Shown here: positions 9,655 through 20,032 of the stretch, piece after piece | How the letters are laid out: each line of letters starts with the position of its first letter | Position numbering within the stretch: the stretch's first letter is position 1 | Assembly: GCA_036245525.1 (NCBI GenBank) | Contig: BTPG01000004.1 | Location: 157,627,258 to 157,691,257 of the forward strand | Direction: 5' to 3' | Source of the DNA: Semisulcospira habei | Lineage: Eukaryota; Mollusca; Gastropoda; Semisulcospiridae | Length of the DNA: 64,000 nt | Notes under the pieces: model-generated | Told to the model about the DNA's origin: nothing | The model's database searches: none | Seen by the model: the letters and a program-made list of their open reading frames with translations, nothing else | Translations under genes and position numbers: made by a program

Positions 9655-10355
9655 ATAATGCCTTGTCCACACACCTAATGGACGTTAACAGCAGTTGGGA
9701 CACGCAGCAAAAGCACACGCATAATCGCACTTATTTATTCTGCACCGTCATTAGCGAAGCAATCTATTTTTTTGTTGTTTCTAGTACTAATACCGCTGTA
9801 TTTATAGAACGGATTGGAGTCATTGTCAGGTTACTTGATATAAAGACGTGTGCTGTACTGGATTCCCTTTAGAGTCCGAAATAGCGCAGGCGGTTAAGCA
9901 TCGGAGCAAGAGAGCGAAGGGAATCGCCGGGTTCGAGTCCCCGTCCCGGCCCCGGTAGCTGGACTCGCAATCCAGGGAAAAAAAGACGAGCTTGTTTCAT
10001 AGCTTGTCCGTTGAAAGGTCCTGGTAAATCAAAGTGGCGCAGTTGCAGAGCGCCTGAATTGATCAGTGTTCAGGTCGTACTCCATAGGCAATAGATTTCC
10101 CTGTCCCCCATAACCCGCCCGTCAGGGCCGTCCATTATCACTTCGGTGCCGTGGACGTTAAATCCCGAACCAACCAACCAACCTGGATTCTCCTGTGTTC
10201 AAATGAACCAGAAGCAAAGAAGTACCCAGCGGAGAAAGGAACCTTGGCAGTCACCTTTTTGGTCTGGATTGAACCAGAAGTAGACCTGTGTGCAGCGTTT
10301 CGTAACCATCTGTTACAGAAGTGGATCTTTGGACAGTTACGGCGGTAGTGGGCCT
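9655..10355 (+). repeat. Repeat R, copy 1, split by a SINE
   Basis: Left part 9655-9865 and right part 10183-10355 are continuous in the uninterrupted copy at 42785-43135 (…TGTGCTGAACTGATTCTCCTGTG…). Left end CACGTTTCAGCACCAT, right end GGCGGTAGTGGGCCTTTAA. Confidence 0.75.
9866..10182 (+). mobile_element. tRNA-headed SINE, copy 2 (nested in repeat R)
   Basis: Plus-strand SINE with head AGTCCGAAATAGCGCAGGCGG, B-box GGTTCGAGTCC and tail CGAACCAACCAACCAAC. Flanked by CTGGATTC at 9858-9865 and 10183-10190; the empty site is visible in repeat R at about 43025. Confidence 0.88.
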
Positions 10356-10432
10356 TTAATGCCCCCAGGTCTAGGAAGACGGGTAAATGAGGTCAGGTAC
10401 GTGTGACCGGCTTACGCTTATCATATAGTGAG

Positions 10433-10490
10433 CCCAATGCGCAAAAGGCCATCCGGCCGACGTCGGCCCGATGACCTTTTGCGCATTGGG
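10433..10490. repeat. Palindrome E
   Basis: Arms CCCAATGCGCAAAAGGCCAT and its complement ATGACCTTTTGCGCATTGGG around CCGGCCGAC-GTCGGCCCG; 58 bp with almost no loop. No family member elsewhere in the window. Confidence 0.8.
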
Positions 10491-10669
10491 AGGGTCAACG
10501 CTCACAAGCTCGCGCTCCGGTTTTGCCGAGTAACTCGGTCGCTGACGAGCGGTATTCCCAGTTATGCAAGCTGATCATCAGAACACCGCCGACCGCTCCA
10601 AACGGTCGTGACCAAATAATATGCTAGGGCCCCCATATATGAGGCTACTTGTCGAATTCACCATCAAAT

Positions 10670-10985
10670 AGAGTCCGAAATAGCTCAGGCGGTTAAAAGT
10701 CGGAGAAGGAGAGCGAAGGGAATCGCCGGGTCGTGGGTTCGAATCCCGTCCCGGCCCCGGTAGCTGGACTCACAATCCAGGGGGACAAAACGGATTTGTT
10801 CAATAGCATGTCCGTTGAAAGGTCCTGGTAAATCAAAGTGGCACAGTTAGAGTGCGCCTGAGTTGATCAGTGTTCAGGTCGTACTCCATAGGCAATAGAT
10901 TTCCCTGTCCCCCATAACCCGCCCGTCAGGGCCGTCCATTAACACCTCGGTGCTGTGGACGTTAAACCCGAACTAACCAACCAAC
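10670..10985 (+). mobile_element. tRNA-headed SINE, copy 3
   Basis: Full-length plus-strand copy with A-box TAGCTCAGGCGG, B-box GGTTCGAATCC and tail CGAACTAACCAACCAAC. An 11-bp target duplication CACCATCAAAT lies at 10659-10669 and 10986-10996. Confidence 0.92.
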
Positions 10986-11078
10986 CACCATCAAATTACT
11001 TCTAACGTGCGCCTGGCTGGAGTGTTGAAGGTCGACAGCCCGGCGCCTATTTTTTTTTTTTAACTCGCCACCCGCCGC

Positions 11079-11238
11079 TTAACTCATTCAGTGCTGACAC
11101 CAACTGTGTACCACCTAACTGCAAGAGGTATAGATCATGAGCCCCCGCAGTTGCGGGGGCTCATGAGGATCTATACCTCTTGCTGAAACCACTTTGAATC
11201 CACGATCCTGGGACACCTACGGGTTTGTGGCCGTGGGG
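11079..11238. mobile_element. Hairpin MITE, stem B (TTAA left end)
   Basis: TTAACTCATTCAGTGCTGAC end, core 11121-11184 GCAAGAGGTATAGATCATGAGCC with complement, loop CGCAGTTGCG. The right end is not clear. Confidence 0.75.
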
Positions 11239-11284
11239 GGAGTCAACGAAGACTGCAGAAATGATGGAAAGGATGGAAATGATC

Positions 11285-11440
11285 GTCTTATTCTATACCT
11301 GCGTATTTCTCTGTGGGCTGGCGATTGGGTGCCTGATAGGCGGGGGCAGGGGATCTAACTGTTGTCTGTCCAGCGCTGTGATTCCCCTTGGTTTGCATAC
11401 AATTCTGCCAGCGCTAGCCTCACCTATCTGGTTTGTGAGT
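11285..11440. repeat. Repeat shared with 35850-36025
   Basis: CTGCGTATTTCTCTGTGGGC...GGCGGGGGCAGGGGATC occurs in reverse at 35880-35950, while CAATTCTGCCAGCGCTAGCC...GGTTTGTGAGT occurs in direct orientation at 35985-36025. Confidence 0.6.
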
Positions 11441-11480
11441 GCAGAAATGCCGTCTATGTTAGCTGACACTGAACGGCCGG

Positions 11481-11707
11481 TTAACCCTTACCATTCGGAA
11501 TACACCAGTGTGTGAAATAAGTTTGACTAAAATAGTTCAAGGGTAGTGCCAGAATAGCTTGGCGCCTCTAGGCGCCAAGCTATTCTGGCACCACCCTTGA
11601 ACTAAAGCCATTGGTCTGTATCCTTATCTGTCAGTACTGTAATGTAGCTTGCATATGGCAGTGCCGCACAAATTTGAAGCTCTTAGCCTCAGTATGATAT
11701 GGGTTAA
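11481..11707. mobile_element. Hairpin MITE, stem A (TTAA-bounded)
   Basis: TTAACCCTTACCATTCGG ... ATATGGGTTAA, 227 bp, with core palindrome 11531-11605 (AGAATAGC variant, loop TCTA). Confidence 0.8.
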
Positions 11708-11920
11708 ATTATGTTATATTGTGTTGAGTGTTTCCTCACCGGGTAGAAAGCCCAAATTGAGAGTTATACCCTGCGGCACACGACATTTTAATTAAGACCA
11801 TTCATTAGGAGATATTGATAACAATTAACCTGGTCAGTCGCTTTAAACACTGAAGAGACGGTTCGATATTTTGCCGCCTAGCCCGTTCAGCGCCAAGAGA
11901 ATCTGATCACCACTCACCTG

Positions 11921-11984
11921 CAAGAGGCAGAGATCTTCATGAGTCCCCGCAGTTGTGGGGGCTCACGAGGATCTTTGCCTCTTG
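11921..11984. mobile_element. Hairpin MITE, stem B
   Basis: Core CAAGAGGCAGAGATCTTCATGAG with complement CTCACGAGGATCTTTGCCTCTTG and loop CCCCGCAGTTGTGGGG. Flanked on the left by CGTTCAGCGCCAAG and on the right by the usual ACTACTTTGAATCCATG flank. Confidence 0.75.
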
Positions 11985-12586
11985 CTGAACACTACTTTGA
12001 ATCCATGTTCCTAGGACATCTAGGTATTTTTGTAATGTTCAGTTATGTTACGAAGAACGCACTGCAAAACTGATCACAGTCCGCGTGAATTGGCACGGCG
12101 GAACTGACGGCCCGTTAGTTAGGCCGCAGCGAGCTGTTTCACTTAGGCAACAACTGCTGACAGCTAAGACACACACAAGCTTACTCCGCAGTTAAAAATG
12201 TAGGCCTAGTTCACAGTACATGACTATGACCTACATTAAAGTGATGACATTCACAACACATGATAGAGCAGAGAACGGCGGACCCGCCGCTACCGGCCAA
12301 ACTAACAATTGGATCAAACACGACTTACGTACAACCTCAACTTCAACAACAACAAAATAGTCCTACCTTTTGTCTCTATCAACAAAGCTGAGTTACTCCT
12401 AGTTCGACCGGCGTTGTTGTCTCGACTTCCGTCTAGCTCGATGGTTTTATCATCTGTGATTACACCTGCGTAGGTTGCTATTTATACGCGCAACCCGCTT
12501 CCAATGACGGCATTTTCTATTTTTAGCACAGGGCTTTCCCCATGTGTGTGTCGACAACCTAAACTCCTTCAGCCTGGTTTTTGCCA

Positions 12587-12659
12587 GCAAGAGCCTGCAT
12601 GAATTTTCATGAGCCCCTGCAGCCTGCAGGGGCTCGTGAGAATCTATTCAGGCTCTTGC
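12587..12659. mobile_element. Hairpin MITE, stem B subfamily (GCAAGAGCCTG)
   Basis: Arms GCAAGAGCCTGCATGAATTTTCATGAGCCCCTGCAG and near-complement. The outer stem differs from other B copies in both arms (GAGCCTG versus CAGGCTC). Confidence 0.7.
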
Positions 12660-12789
12660 AGACGGCGCTTCTTCTGTGCCGTGGCCCGGCAGTGTCGAGA
12701 AATACTCAGTGCGGCATGCTAAATCTAGCGAGATGACATAGAACTATCGCGGTGGAGCTTTCAATGTAAGCAACTTTTACACAGCGGCG

Positions 12790-13715
12790 TGTCATTTACT
12801 GAGATGCATAAGGGTCTGACGGACGAGCGGTACTTTGACTGACTAATCCGCTGCGCCAGACCGGGTGCGCGCCACCGCGTCCTCAAGCTCAATTCAGAAT
12901 ACAAGGGAGGAAACGAAAGGCACACAAAGCGGCGAAGCACTGTGATTCCAGAGCAGTTTCAGTTCAACCCTCAAAGCAACCATCCGCCTAAAACCTCGAA
13001 CTGAACAAACTCGGTAGATATTTTGCCACAAATATATACCAAACTTGTCCTCCGATCAAAACTGGTAGTTTAGTATCAAGGCTTTTTGCACACCAAGCAT
13101 CATTCACAGCAGACGTCCAGTTGAATGGTTTTAGACGTGGCCGGAAATACGCCACATGCTCATTTTTCATTGGTTTATGTAAATGTACATATCCAATGAA
13201 ATTAAAACAGGAGTGCGTCTTACTGTCGACTTGAACTTGTGACATGCACGCAGCAGTCGCTTTAGGTACGTATTTCCCCCAGACCGAAAAGGTCTATTTT
13301 AATGGAGTCTCGTTTAAATTAAATTAAAACAAGAGTGCGTCTTACTGTCGACATGAACTTGTGACATGCACGCAGCAGTCGCTTTAGGTACTTATTTCCC
13401 CCAGCCGGAAAAGGTCTACTTTAATGGAGTCAGTTGTCAATATCTTTTTGAGTAATTCGCTTCGACTTTAGAGTAAACAGGGCTGAAAACAATGGATGCA
13501 CTGCAGTTCATAGTGGCCTCTTTCACGGCACTCTACTAAAGGGTTTAACGTTCAACTCTAGACGTTGAGAAAGAGGTCCGGGATACTTCCGGCCACAGCT
13601 AGAATTCCGTGGGTGTGCTTCGTTTCCTCCCTTTTTACGCGGTGGCCGGGCGCACGCGGTGGCGCAGCGGATTTGCATTACTCGTCAGGCCCCTATGCAA
13701 TGCCGAACTGAGGCA
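12790..13715. repeat. Foldback element with 110-130 bp inverted arms
   Basis: Left arm 12790-12930 (GTCTGACGGACGAG..., AATCCGCTGCGCCA..., GCGCCACCGCGT, GGGAGGAAACGAA) is the diverged complement of the right arm at 13605-13715 (TTCGTTTCCTCCC, ACGCGGTGGCGCAGCGGATT, ACTCGTCAGGCCC). The spacer of about 0.7 kb holds a 122-bp direct duplication. No transposase visible. Confidence 0.65.
13201..13432 (+). repeat. Two 122-bp direct repeats
   Basis: ATTAAAACAGGAGTGCGTCT...TTTAATGGAGTC at 13201-13312 is repeated at 13323-13432 with a few substitutions. Lies in the loop of the foldback element. Confidence 0.85.
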
Positions 13716-14010
13716 TTTTCATTAATTTTCACAGCAATCTGTATCATTGCAATGTTTAGATGCTTTGCTCAGTACTGTTAGTACGTGACGTCAGTGTAGT
13801 CATTAAGTTCGCTCAAGCCTAATAATGCCTCGGGTAGTGCTACACAAAACAGTAAAAAAAAACCACTTCTGTAACTTTCAAAAGTCTGTTAGTGGCGGTG
13901 ACGTAGAAGAGGCAACTCCGTCACCGCGCAGACATTGACATAATACTCTAAATATGATCTAATTCTCTCTAGCGCACGTTCTCTCTAACAGACATGCGCT
14001 CATCTCCATG

Positions 14011-14059
14011 AGACATAGATCCTCATGTGCCCAGAAAGCACATGAGGATCTATGTCTCT
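14011..14059. repeat. Stem B hairpin inside repeat T (first)
   Basis: AGACATAGATCCTCATGTGC with complement GCACATGAGGATCTATGTCT, loop CCAGAAA. Both arms carry the complementary change TG/CA relative to the usual CATGAGC/GCTCATG. Confidence 0.85.
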
Positions 14060-14330
14060 TACAGATGTTTGGAGAGCGTGAACATGCACGCACTAATGCG
14101 CACACACAAACACATTGTCACGCTTTCAGAAGAGTATGCAGGTGACCCGAAATAGCTAGTTTGGAGAAAGACGACGGATGAGTTCGTTAGCCAGCTTTGT
14201 ACCCTTTCAACTTCTTCGTAAAAATTAATTCTTTTCAGAAAAAAAAAGTTGAAACAATACTCTAAATATGGCGCAAATCTCTCGCACGTGTGCTCGCTCT
14301 CACACAAACATGCTTGCATCTCCGGCTCCA

Positions 14331-14381
14331 AGAGGCATAGATCAACATGCACCCTCCAGGCGCATGAGGATCTATGCCTCT
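14331..14381. repeat. Stem B hairpin inside repeat T (second)
   Basis: AGAGGCATAGATCAACATGC / GCGCATGAGGATCTATGCCT, followed by the GATGTTTGGAG flank typical of non-TTAA B hairpins. The arms are slightly mismatched near the loop. Confidence 0.75.
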
Positions 14382-14832
14382 CGGAGATGTTTGGAGCGCA
14401 TGCACTAACACGCATGTATACATGTATCTACACGTTTTCAGAAGAGCATGCAAGTGACCCATGTACTTAGTATGTCATGTAGCTAGGTAAAGTCAACCTG
14501 CTTTCACACAGATTATAGCAAGACTAAAATTGTACCGTGAAATTCTAGTTTTGTCACCATTTTCTCAAGCCTATGAAGCGAAACTCGTATCATCTGAAAT
14601 ATAAAATTGCGTAAAAACTAAAACCTGCGTCATGACAAATTACGTTTGACAAACCAATGACGCATATGTCCTGCGCCCCTTATAGAGCGCATTGGCAGAT
14701 CTGCAAGACTTTTTCAGTAGGATATATTTCAGCATCAGAATCAGGTCAAAGACAGAAGGTAGAGACACTTGACAGTGAGGACAGCTCTCATATAGAAGGG
14801 ACTTTGTGGGTTATGGTTCATCCCATCTTGTC

Positions 14833-15299
14833 TCAGTAAGGGTTTTCGCGTCGCGTCTTCAAGCAGCCCAAAATTACGTTTTTGTCTAATTAATCCTCAA
14901 CAAAGTACACTTTCAGAAGAGTAATCAAGACATGCTTGTTATAACTTATATTATGTATTTCTTCATTCAATCAACAACGCTCTGTTGTAAAATGGAGTGC
15001 GCCGGTGCAACACAATTTTAAATGCTTGAGTGTTAAAACGTGGTCACTGTCTGGTGCTTTCATTTTTGAAAATGGCTAATACTATCAAAACATAGGCCCT
15101 GGAGCACATAAACAAATTTAACATCAGTAGCTCCTTCTGTGCAACTGGAGGCTCTAGCAAGAGGCATAAAGCTCATGATGTTCTTTGACACGTGTTTTGG
15201 TGGTGGTTACTTTTTGGCTCAAACGCGATAGCAAAAGTATGTTCATCTGTGATGGGCTTTAACGTTGGAATGTATTGGACAGTGGGCAGTGGGCAGATG
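14833..15299. other. Spacer with one B-arm fragment
   Basis: AT-leaning non-coding sequence. The only recognised item is a single left B arm GCAAGAGGCATAAAGCTCAT near 15159. Confidence 0.4.
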
Positions 15300-18200
15300 T
15301 TCACATCTGCACGGGACATAGACGACCCCGCCCTCCACGAGTCGCCTGCTGCCTTGCAGGCCTGGCCGCTTGGCTGCGGAAAGGCTAAGGGAGGAAACCC
15401 CTGACATCAAAGCCCCCGTGTCTCCGGGGAAGGCTTTTGAGCCAGAGACTAGGACAAGGACAGTCTGATATAAAACCTACGACCCGAGGACCTCGATGCC
15501 ATCGTCCCAGCTTGCTAGGCCATGGCAGATGAACCAAGGGTTTAAAGGGTGGGGCCAGTACTGCACACACTGCACTCCACCAAAAAGCTCCACCGCGCAG
15601 GCTTTAGGAAACGTCCACGGACCATGACACTGACCATTCCAAGTCCTGTAGCGACGGGCGAGGGGCGAAACGGCAGGTGAAAGATGTCACTGGAAGCCGC
15701 AGTCTCAAACCTGCATGCAGGCGGTTCAGGATATTGGTCGCCTGATGTTGACCTGGGGATGACAACATCACTCGGCACACCCTGAACGACCAAGCAGCCT
15801 TCTCTAGGGACAGCACTGCTTGCTCCACACGGAGAGGGGCCTAGAAAAGGTGGCCTAACCAAAGCTCGTCCCCTCGCAACCCCAGTTGGCTAGCCGCGGT
15901 CAACGGGCATCTTCTCCTGCGGTCAAAAAACAAGAAAGAATAACGGATCCACGACCACGACCGGACTCAACGTAGCATGCTGGAACGTCCGAACCATGCT
16001 CGACAAAGCAGACAGCGGACGCCCTGAACGTCGCTCCGCCCTCATTGCCCATGAATTGCGGAGGTTAAACATCGACATCGCCGCGCTCAGCGAAGTACGC
16101 CTTCCGGACGAAGGCAGCCTCCAAGAACTTGGTGCTGGGTACACCCTCTACTGGTCAGGCAGGCCTGCATCAGAAAGACGGCTTTCAGGCGTGGGTTTCA
16201 TGGTCAAGACATCCATTGCGACTAAGCTGGAAAACCTACCAACGGGCCACTCAGACCGCATCATGTCCATGCGCCTCCCACTGAGACACCAGCAGCACGT
16301 CACCCTTCTCAGTGTGTACTCCCCAACCCTCCTGGCAGAGCCTGCTGAAAAGGACAAGTTTTACACTGACCTGCGCAGCCTCCTACAGAGTACCCCTGCA
16401 GACGACAAAGTCATCATCCTTGGCGACTTCAACGCCAGAGTGGGCCAGGACTCTGAAGCCTGGAAAGGAGTCCTCGGCAAGCATGGCGTGGGGAACTGCA
16501 ATGACAATGGCCGCCTACTGTTGGAGTTCTGTGCGGAGCAACAACTGGTCATCACCAACACTACTTTTCAGCAAAAGGACAGTCGAAAGACCACCTGGAT
16601 GCATCCTCGCTCCAAACACTGGCACCTTATCGACTATGTCCTAGTGCGTCAGAGGGACCGCAGTGACGTCCTCCTCACCAGAGTGATGCCCAGCGCAGAG
16701 TGCCACACTGACCACCGCCTTGTCCGCTGCAAACTCAGGCTCCACTTCAAGCCAAAACCCAAGAAATGGGGGCCCCCCAAGAAAAAGCTTGACGTTGCCA
16801 GCCTTCAGCGTGACGATGTGAAAGCTGCCTTTCAGACAGATTTACAGCGCAGGCTCAAAGACACAGCGGACCCAGTAGACTCCTCCCCTGAAACACTTTG
16901 GGAACAACTGAAAACTGCTATTGCAAAATCCTCTGCAGAAGTCTTGGGTTTCGCCAGAAAGAAGAACAAAGACTGGTTTGACGAAAACGATGTAGAGATC
17001 CAGGAACACCTAGCAAAAAAAAGAGCCGCCCATCAGGCCCACCTAGCCCAGCCTTCCTGCCCTGTGAAGAAATCTGCCTTCCGCCTCGTCTGCAGCAGTC
17101 TCCAGCGCAAGCTCAGAGATCTCCAGAATGAGTGGTGGACCAGACTTGCACAGAGGACCCAGCTTTGTGCTGACAATGGTGACTACAGGGGCTTCTATGA
17201 AGCACTGAAAGCAGTGTATGGCCCCAGGCACCTGGTACAAAGTCCCCTGCGAAGCGCGAATGGCCAGGCACTCCTCACAGATAATACCTCCATCTTGAAC
17301 CGCTGGTCGGAATACTTTCAGAGCCTCTTCAGCGCTGAGCGCACTGTTCAAGAAGCAGTCGTCCTACAAATCCCACACCTCCCAGTAAAGGTTGAATTGG
17401 ACGAACCGCCCACCGCTGAAGAGACCCTCACAGCCATCCACCAGCTCAAGAGTGGCAAAGCAGCAGGCATTGATGGAATACCGCCAGACATCTGGAAACA
17501 TGGAGGCACAGCACTGCACAACAAGCTCCATGACCTCTTTCTCTGCTGCTGGGAGGAAGGAACACTACCAAAAGATCTCCGTGATGCAGTCGTTATCACC
17601 CTGTACAAGAACAAAGGCGAGAAGTCTGACTGTTCCAACTATCGGGGAATTACCCTGCTGTCCATTGCTGGGAAAATCCTTGCAAGGCTGCTCCTGAATC
17701 GGCTGGTACCTGCCATCGCTGAAGACCAACTCCCAGAGGGCCAGTGTGGCTTCAGAGCAAACAGGAGCACCACCGATATGGTCTTTGTGCTGAGACAGCT
17801 ACAGGAGAGGTGCCGCGAGCAGAACAAAGGGCTGTACGTAACATTTGTCGACCTAACAAAAGCGTTCGACACTGTGAGCAGGCAAGGCATGTGGCAGATC
17901 CTGGAGCGACTTGGCTGTCCCCCAAAGTTCCTCAACATGATTGTCCAGCTACACGAGGACCAGCAAGGCCAGGTCAGACTCAACAATGATCTCTCAGAAC
18001 CATTCCCTATTCTCAACGGCGTAAAGCAGGGCTGCGTGCTGGCAACGACCCTCTTCACCATCTTTTTTAGCATGATGTTGAAGCAGGCCACAGTGGACCT
18101 CGATGATGACGATGCAGTGTACATCAGGTATCGTCTCGATGGCAGCCTGTTCAACCTCAGACGACTGCAGGCCCACACGAAAACCCTAGACCAACTGATT

Positions 18201-19260
18201 CGTGAGCTGCTTTTTGCTGATGATGCTGCCCTCGTTGCACACACAGAGAGAGCCCTGCAGCGCATCACGTCTTGCTTCGCAGATGCTGCCCAGCTCTTTG
18301 GACTCGAGGTCAGTCTGAAAAAGACAGAGGTCCTCCATCAGCCGGCACCCAAGACAGTGTATCGCCCTCCTCACATCACCATTGGCGAGTCTGAACTAAA
18401 GTCAGTGCACCAGTTTACTTACCTTGGCTGCATTATCACGTCGGACGCCAAGCTGGACAAGGAGCTTGACAGCAGGCTGGCAAAAGCGAACAGCGCTTTC
18501 GGGCGACTTTTCAAGCGGGTGTGGCACAATCAACAGCTGAAAACAGGCACCAAGATCAGCGTGTACAGAGCTGTGGTCCTCACCACCCTGCTGTATGGTT
18601 CCGAGTCTTGGGCCCTCTACCGCAGCCAACTACGACTCCTCGAACGCTTCCACCAGCGCTGCCTGCGTACCATCCTGGGCATTCACTGGAGTGACTATGT
18701 CACCAACGTCGAGGTCCTTGAACAGGCTGAAACTGTGAGCATCGAGGCTTTGCTGCTGCGGACACAGCTCCGCTGGGCGGGGCATGTCTCCAGGATGGAG
18801 GATCATCGCCTACCAAAGATCACCCTGTTCGGCGAGCTTGCTACTGGACACCGTGACAGAGGGGCACCAAAGAAGAGATACAAAGACTGTCTCAAGAAGT
18901 CACTTAGTGCCTGCCAAATCGACCACCACCAGTGGTCTTCGCTTGCTGCGGACCGTGACACCTGGCGCTCCACCATTTACAAGGCAGCTGTCTCCTTTGA
19001 GGACTCTCACAGAGCTAGCCTTAAGGACAAGCGGCTCAGGAGAAAAAACAGAGATGCCGCAGCTCAGAACCCTGGCCATACCTTCCCCTGCAGCCACTGC
19101 GGTCGAACCTGCCTGTCTCGGATTGGCCTCCCCAGCCACGAAAAAGCCTGCAGACGTCGTGGGCAACTCCTATAAAATCTTCGTTCGCCAAGTCAGTGTA
19201 CGGATCGCTGGCGGCAGTAATGTATACCGGCATCCACACTGGCTCGCACACGTCGCCTAT
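15300..19260 (+). mobile_element. APE-type non-LTR retrotransposon (LINE), apparently intact
   Basis: A GC-rich 5' region beginning near GGACATAGACGACCCCGCC, a long uninterrupted ORF and a short 3' region to about 19260. Ends are approximate; no target duplication or simple tail could be fixed. One coding unit joins an endonuclease, a reverse transcriptase and a zinc finger. The clade is not assigned. Codon use and GC content are clearly higher than the surrounding AT-leaning sequence, consistent with a recent insertion (inference). Confidence 0.85.
15996..19175 (+). CDS. LINE ORF2-type polyprotein: endonuclease, reverse transcriptase, zinc finger
   Basis: 1059 codons from the first ATG. Residues 1-240 are an apurinic-type endonuclease: IDIAALSEVRLP, IILGDFNARVG and HTDHRLVRCKL (C-terminal HDH-like motif). 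Reverse transcriptase spans roughly residues 480-780: SDCSNYRGITLL, YVTFVDLTKAFDTVS (catalytic Asp), GVKQGCVLATTLF and LLFADDAALVA (catalytic DD). The C-terminal part has TYLGCIITSD, RWAGHVSRMEDHRLP and a CCHC-like finger CSHCGRTCLSRIGLPSHEKAC (last C included for clarity). The enzyme nicks target DNA and reverse transcribes its own RNA there. No frameshift or stop interrupts it. The frame is open upstream to a TAG at 15891 and already encodes NVACWNVRT, the usual first endonuclease motif, before the first ATG, so translation probably starts upstream at a non-ATG codon or by reinitiation (inference). Confidence 0.92.
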   Translation: MLDKADSGRPERRSALIAHELRRLNIDIAALSEVRLPDEGSLQELGAGYTLYWSGRPASERRLSGVGFMVKTSIATKLENLPTGHSDRIMSMRLPLRHQQHVTLLSVYSPTLLAEPAEKDKFYTDLRSLLQSTPADDKVIILGDFNARVGQDSEAWKGVLGKHGVGNCNDNGRLLLEFCAEQQLVITNTTFQQKDSRKTTWMHPRSKHWHLIDYVLVRQRDRSDVLLTRVMPSAECHTDHRLVRCKLRLHFKPKPKKWGPPKKKLDVASLQRDDVKAAFQTDLQRRLKDTADPVDSSPETLWEQLKTAIAKSSAEVLGFARKKNKDWFDENDVEIQEHLAKKRAAHQAHLAQPSCPVKKSAFRLVCSSLQRKLRDLQNEWWTRLAQRTQLCADNGDYRGFYEALKAVYGPRHLVQSPLRSANGQALLTDNTSILNRWSEYFQSLFSAERTVQEAVVLQIPHLPVKVELDEPPTAEETLTAIHQLKSGKAAGIDGIPPDIWKHGGTALHNKLHDLFLCCWEEGTLPKDLRDAVVITLYKNKGEKSDCSNYRGITLLSIAGKILARLLLNRLVPAIAEDQLPEGQCGFRANRSTTDMVFVLRQLQERCREQNKGLYVTFVDLTKAFDTVSRQGMWQILERLGCPPKFLNMIVQLHEDQQGQVRLNNDLSEPFPILNGVKQGCVLATTLFTIFFSMMLKQATVDLDDDDAVYIRYRLDGSLFNLRRLQAHTKTLDQLIRELLFADDAALVAHTERALQRITSCFADAAQLFGLEVSLKKTEVLHQPAPKTVYRPPHITIGESELKSVHQFTYLGCIITSDAKLDKELDSRLAKANSAFGRLFKRVWHNQQLKTGTKISVYRAVVLTTLLYGSESWALYRSQLRLLERFHQRCLRTILGIHWSDYVTNVEVLEQAETVSIEALLLRTQLRWAGHVSRMEDHRLPKITLFGELATGHRDRGAPKKRYKDCLKKSLSACQIDHHQWSSLAADRDTWRSTIYKAAVSFEDSHRASLKDKRLRRKNRDAAAQNPGHTFPCSHCGRTCLSRIGLPSHEKACRRRGQLL

Positions 19261-19659
19261 TGATGGATCGCGGAATTGCTATCGGCGTTCACGAAGCGTG
19301 AGATAAGTTTGCATGACGGTCAATGCTGCGTTATTAAACAAGCCAGCTGCATCACATCACTGATTGATGGCAATATGTTCGTCACAGTGCAGGTCAGTGA
19401 AGTAAAATTCAAAAGCGCCAGCGACACGGAATGTCATTGATGTCTGTGTGCGGGTCTGAGATTCTGGGACCATACGGTTCTCTGGGGCCAGTTGCACGAG
19501 TAAGCTTAATCCTGCGCCAGGGGAGTTAGATGTATTAAACACAGTCAATAAGCCCGACTGGCCGGCCAATGCAAGAGTATGAAACTTTAGACAAACGTTC
19601 AGTGGCAAACTTTAGTCTAGTTATTTTTGTTTTAAGAAGCATGTGTGAATTCCATTAAT

Positions 19660-20032
19660 CATGTTCCACCACCCGGGTCTGCCCTGGGGGACTTGGGTAA
19701 GGTTAACTACTTTTTTAGTTCCCAGGGTCACCCTGGTCAGCTCCACAGGGTGGGTTTTCCCCTCCATTCTGGGGCATGTGTTTCTGTCTATCCTTGGTCC
19801 ATTTACCTGTATTTTCCTTTTTTTAAACTCTCCCTACTGTCTGCGCCTCCTGTAGCTCTTGATATTGGATGTGTGTTGCTAAATGGTCTTAGGTTTATTT
19901 AGCGTATTAGACCGGCTGTCGACGTACATTCAATATTTTGCACTTGAGGTTTTTTCTTTCACAAGCAGTGCGGGCACGTCCTGAGAAAGTCTTGTTGCTG
20001 TCGGGACGTTAAGCAATGTACAATCAATCATT
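19660..20032 (+). repeat. Repeat W, copy 2
   Basis: Near-identical to 46047-46432: CCCGGGTCTGCCCTGGGGGA, GGGTCACCCTGGTCAGC, GGGGCATGTGTTTCTGTC, ATTGGATGTGTGTTGC and TGTCGGGACGTTAAGCAAT, then CAATCAATC. A retroposon-like 3' end. Confidence 0.75.

Larger units (their letters stand above)
13846..14832 (+). repeat. Repeat T, copy 2
   Basis: About 1 kb shared with 22965-24020, from CCACTTCTGTAAC through GTGGCGGTGACGTAGAAGAGG, TTGGAGAAAGACGACGG and GTAAAGTCAACCTGCTTTCA to GGGACTTTGTGGGTTATGG. This copy carries two B hairpins because an internal block is duplicated. Confidence 0.8.

Noticed and set aside
9866..10182. Possible tRNA gene (A and B box)
   Set aside because: The tRNA-like head is part of a repeated 310-bp unit with target duplications; acceptor and anticodon stems do not fold as a proper tRNA.
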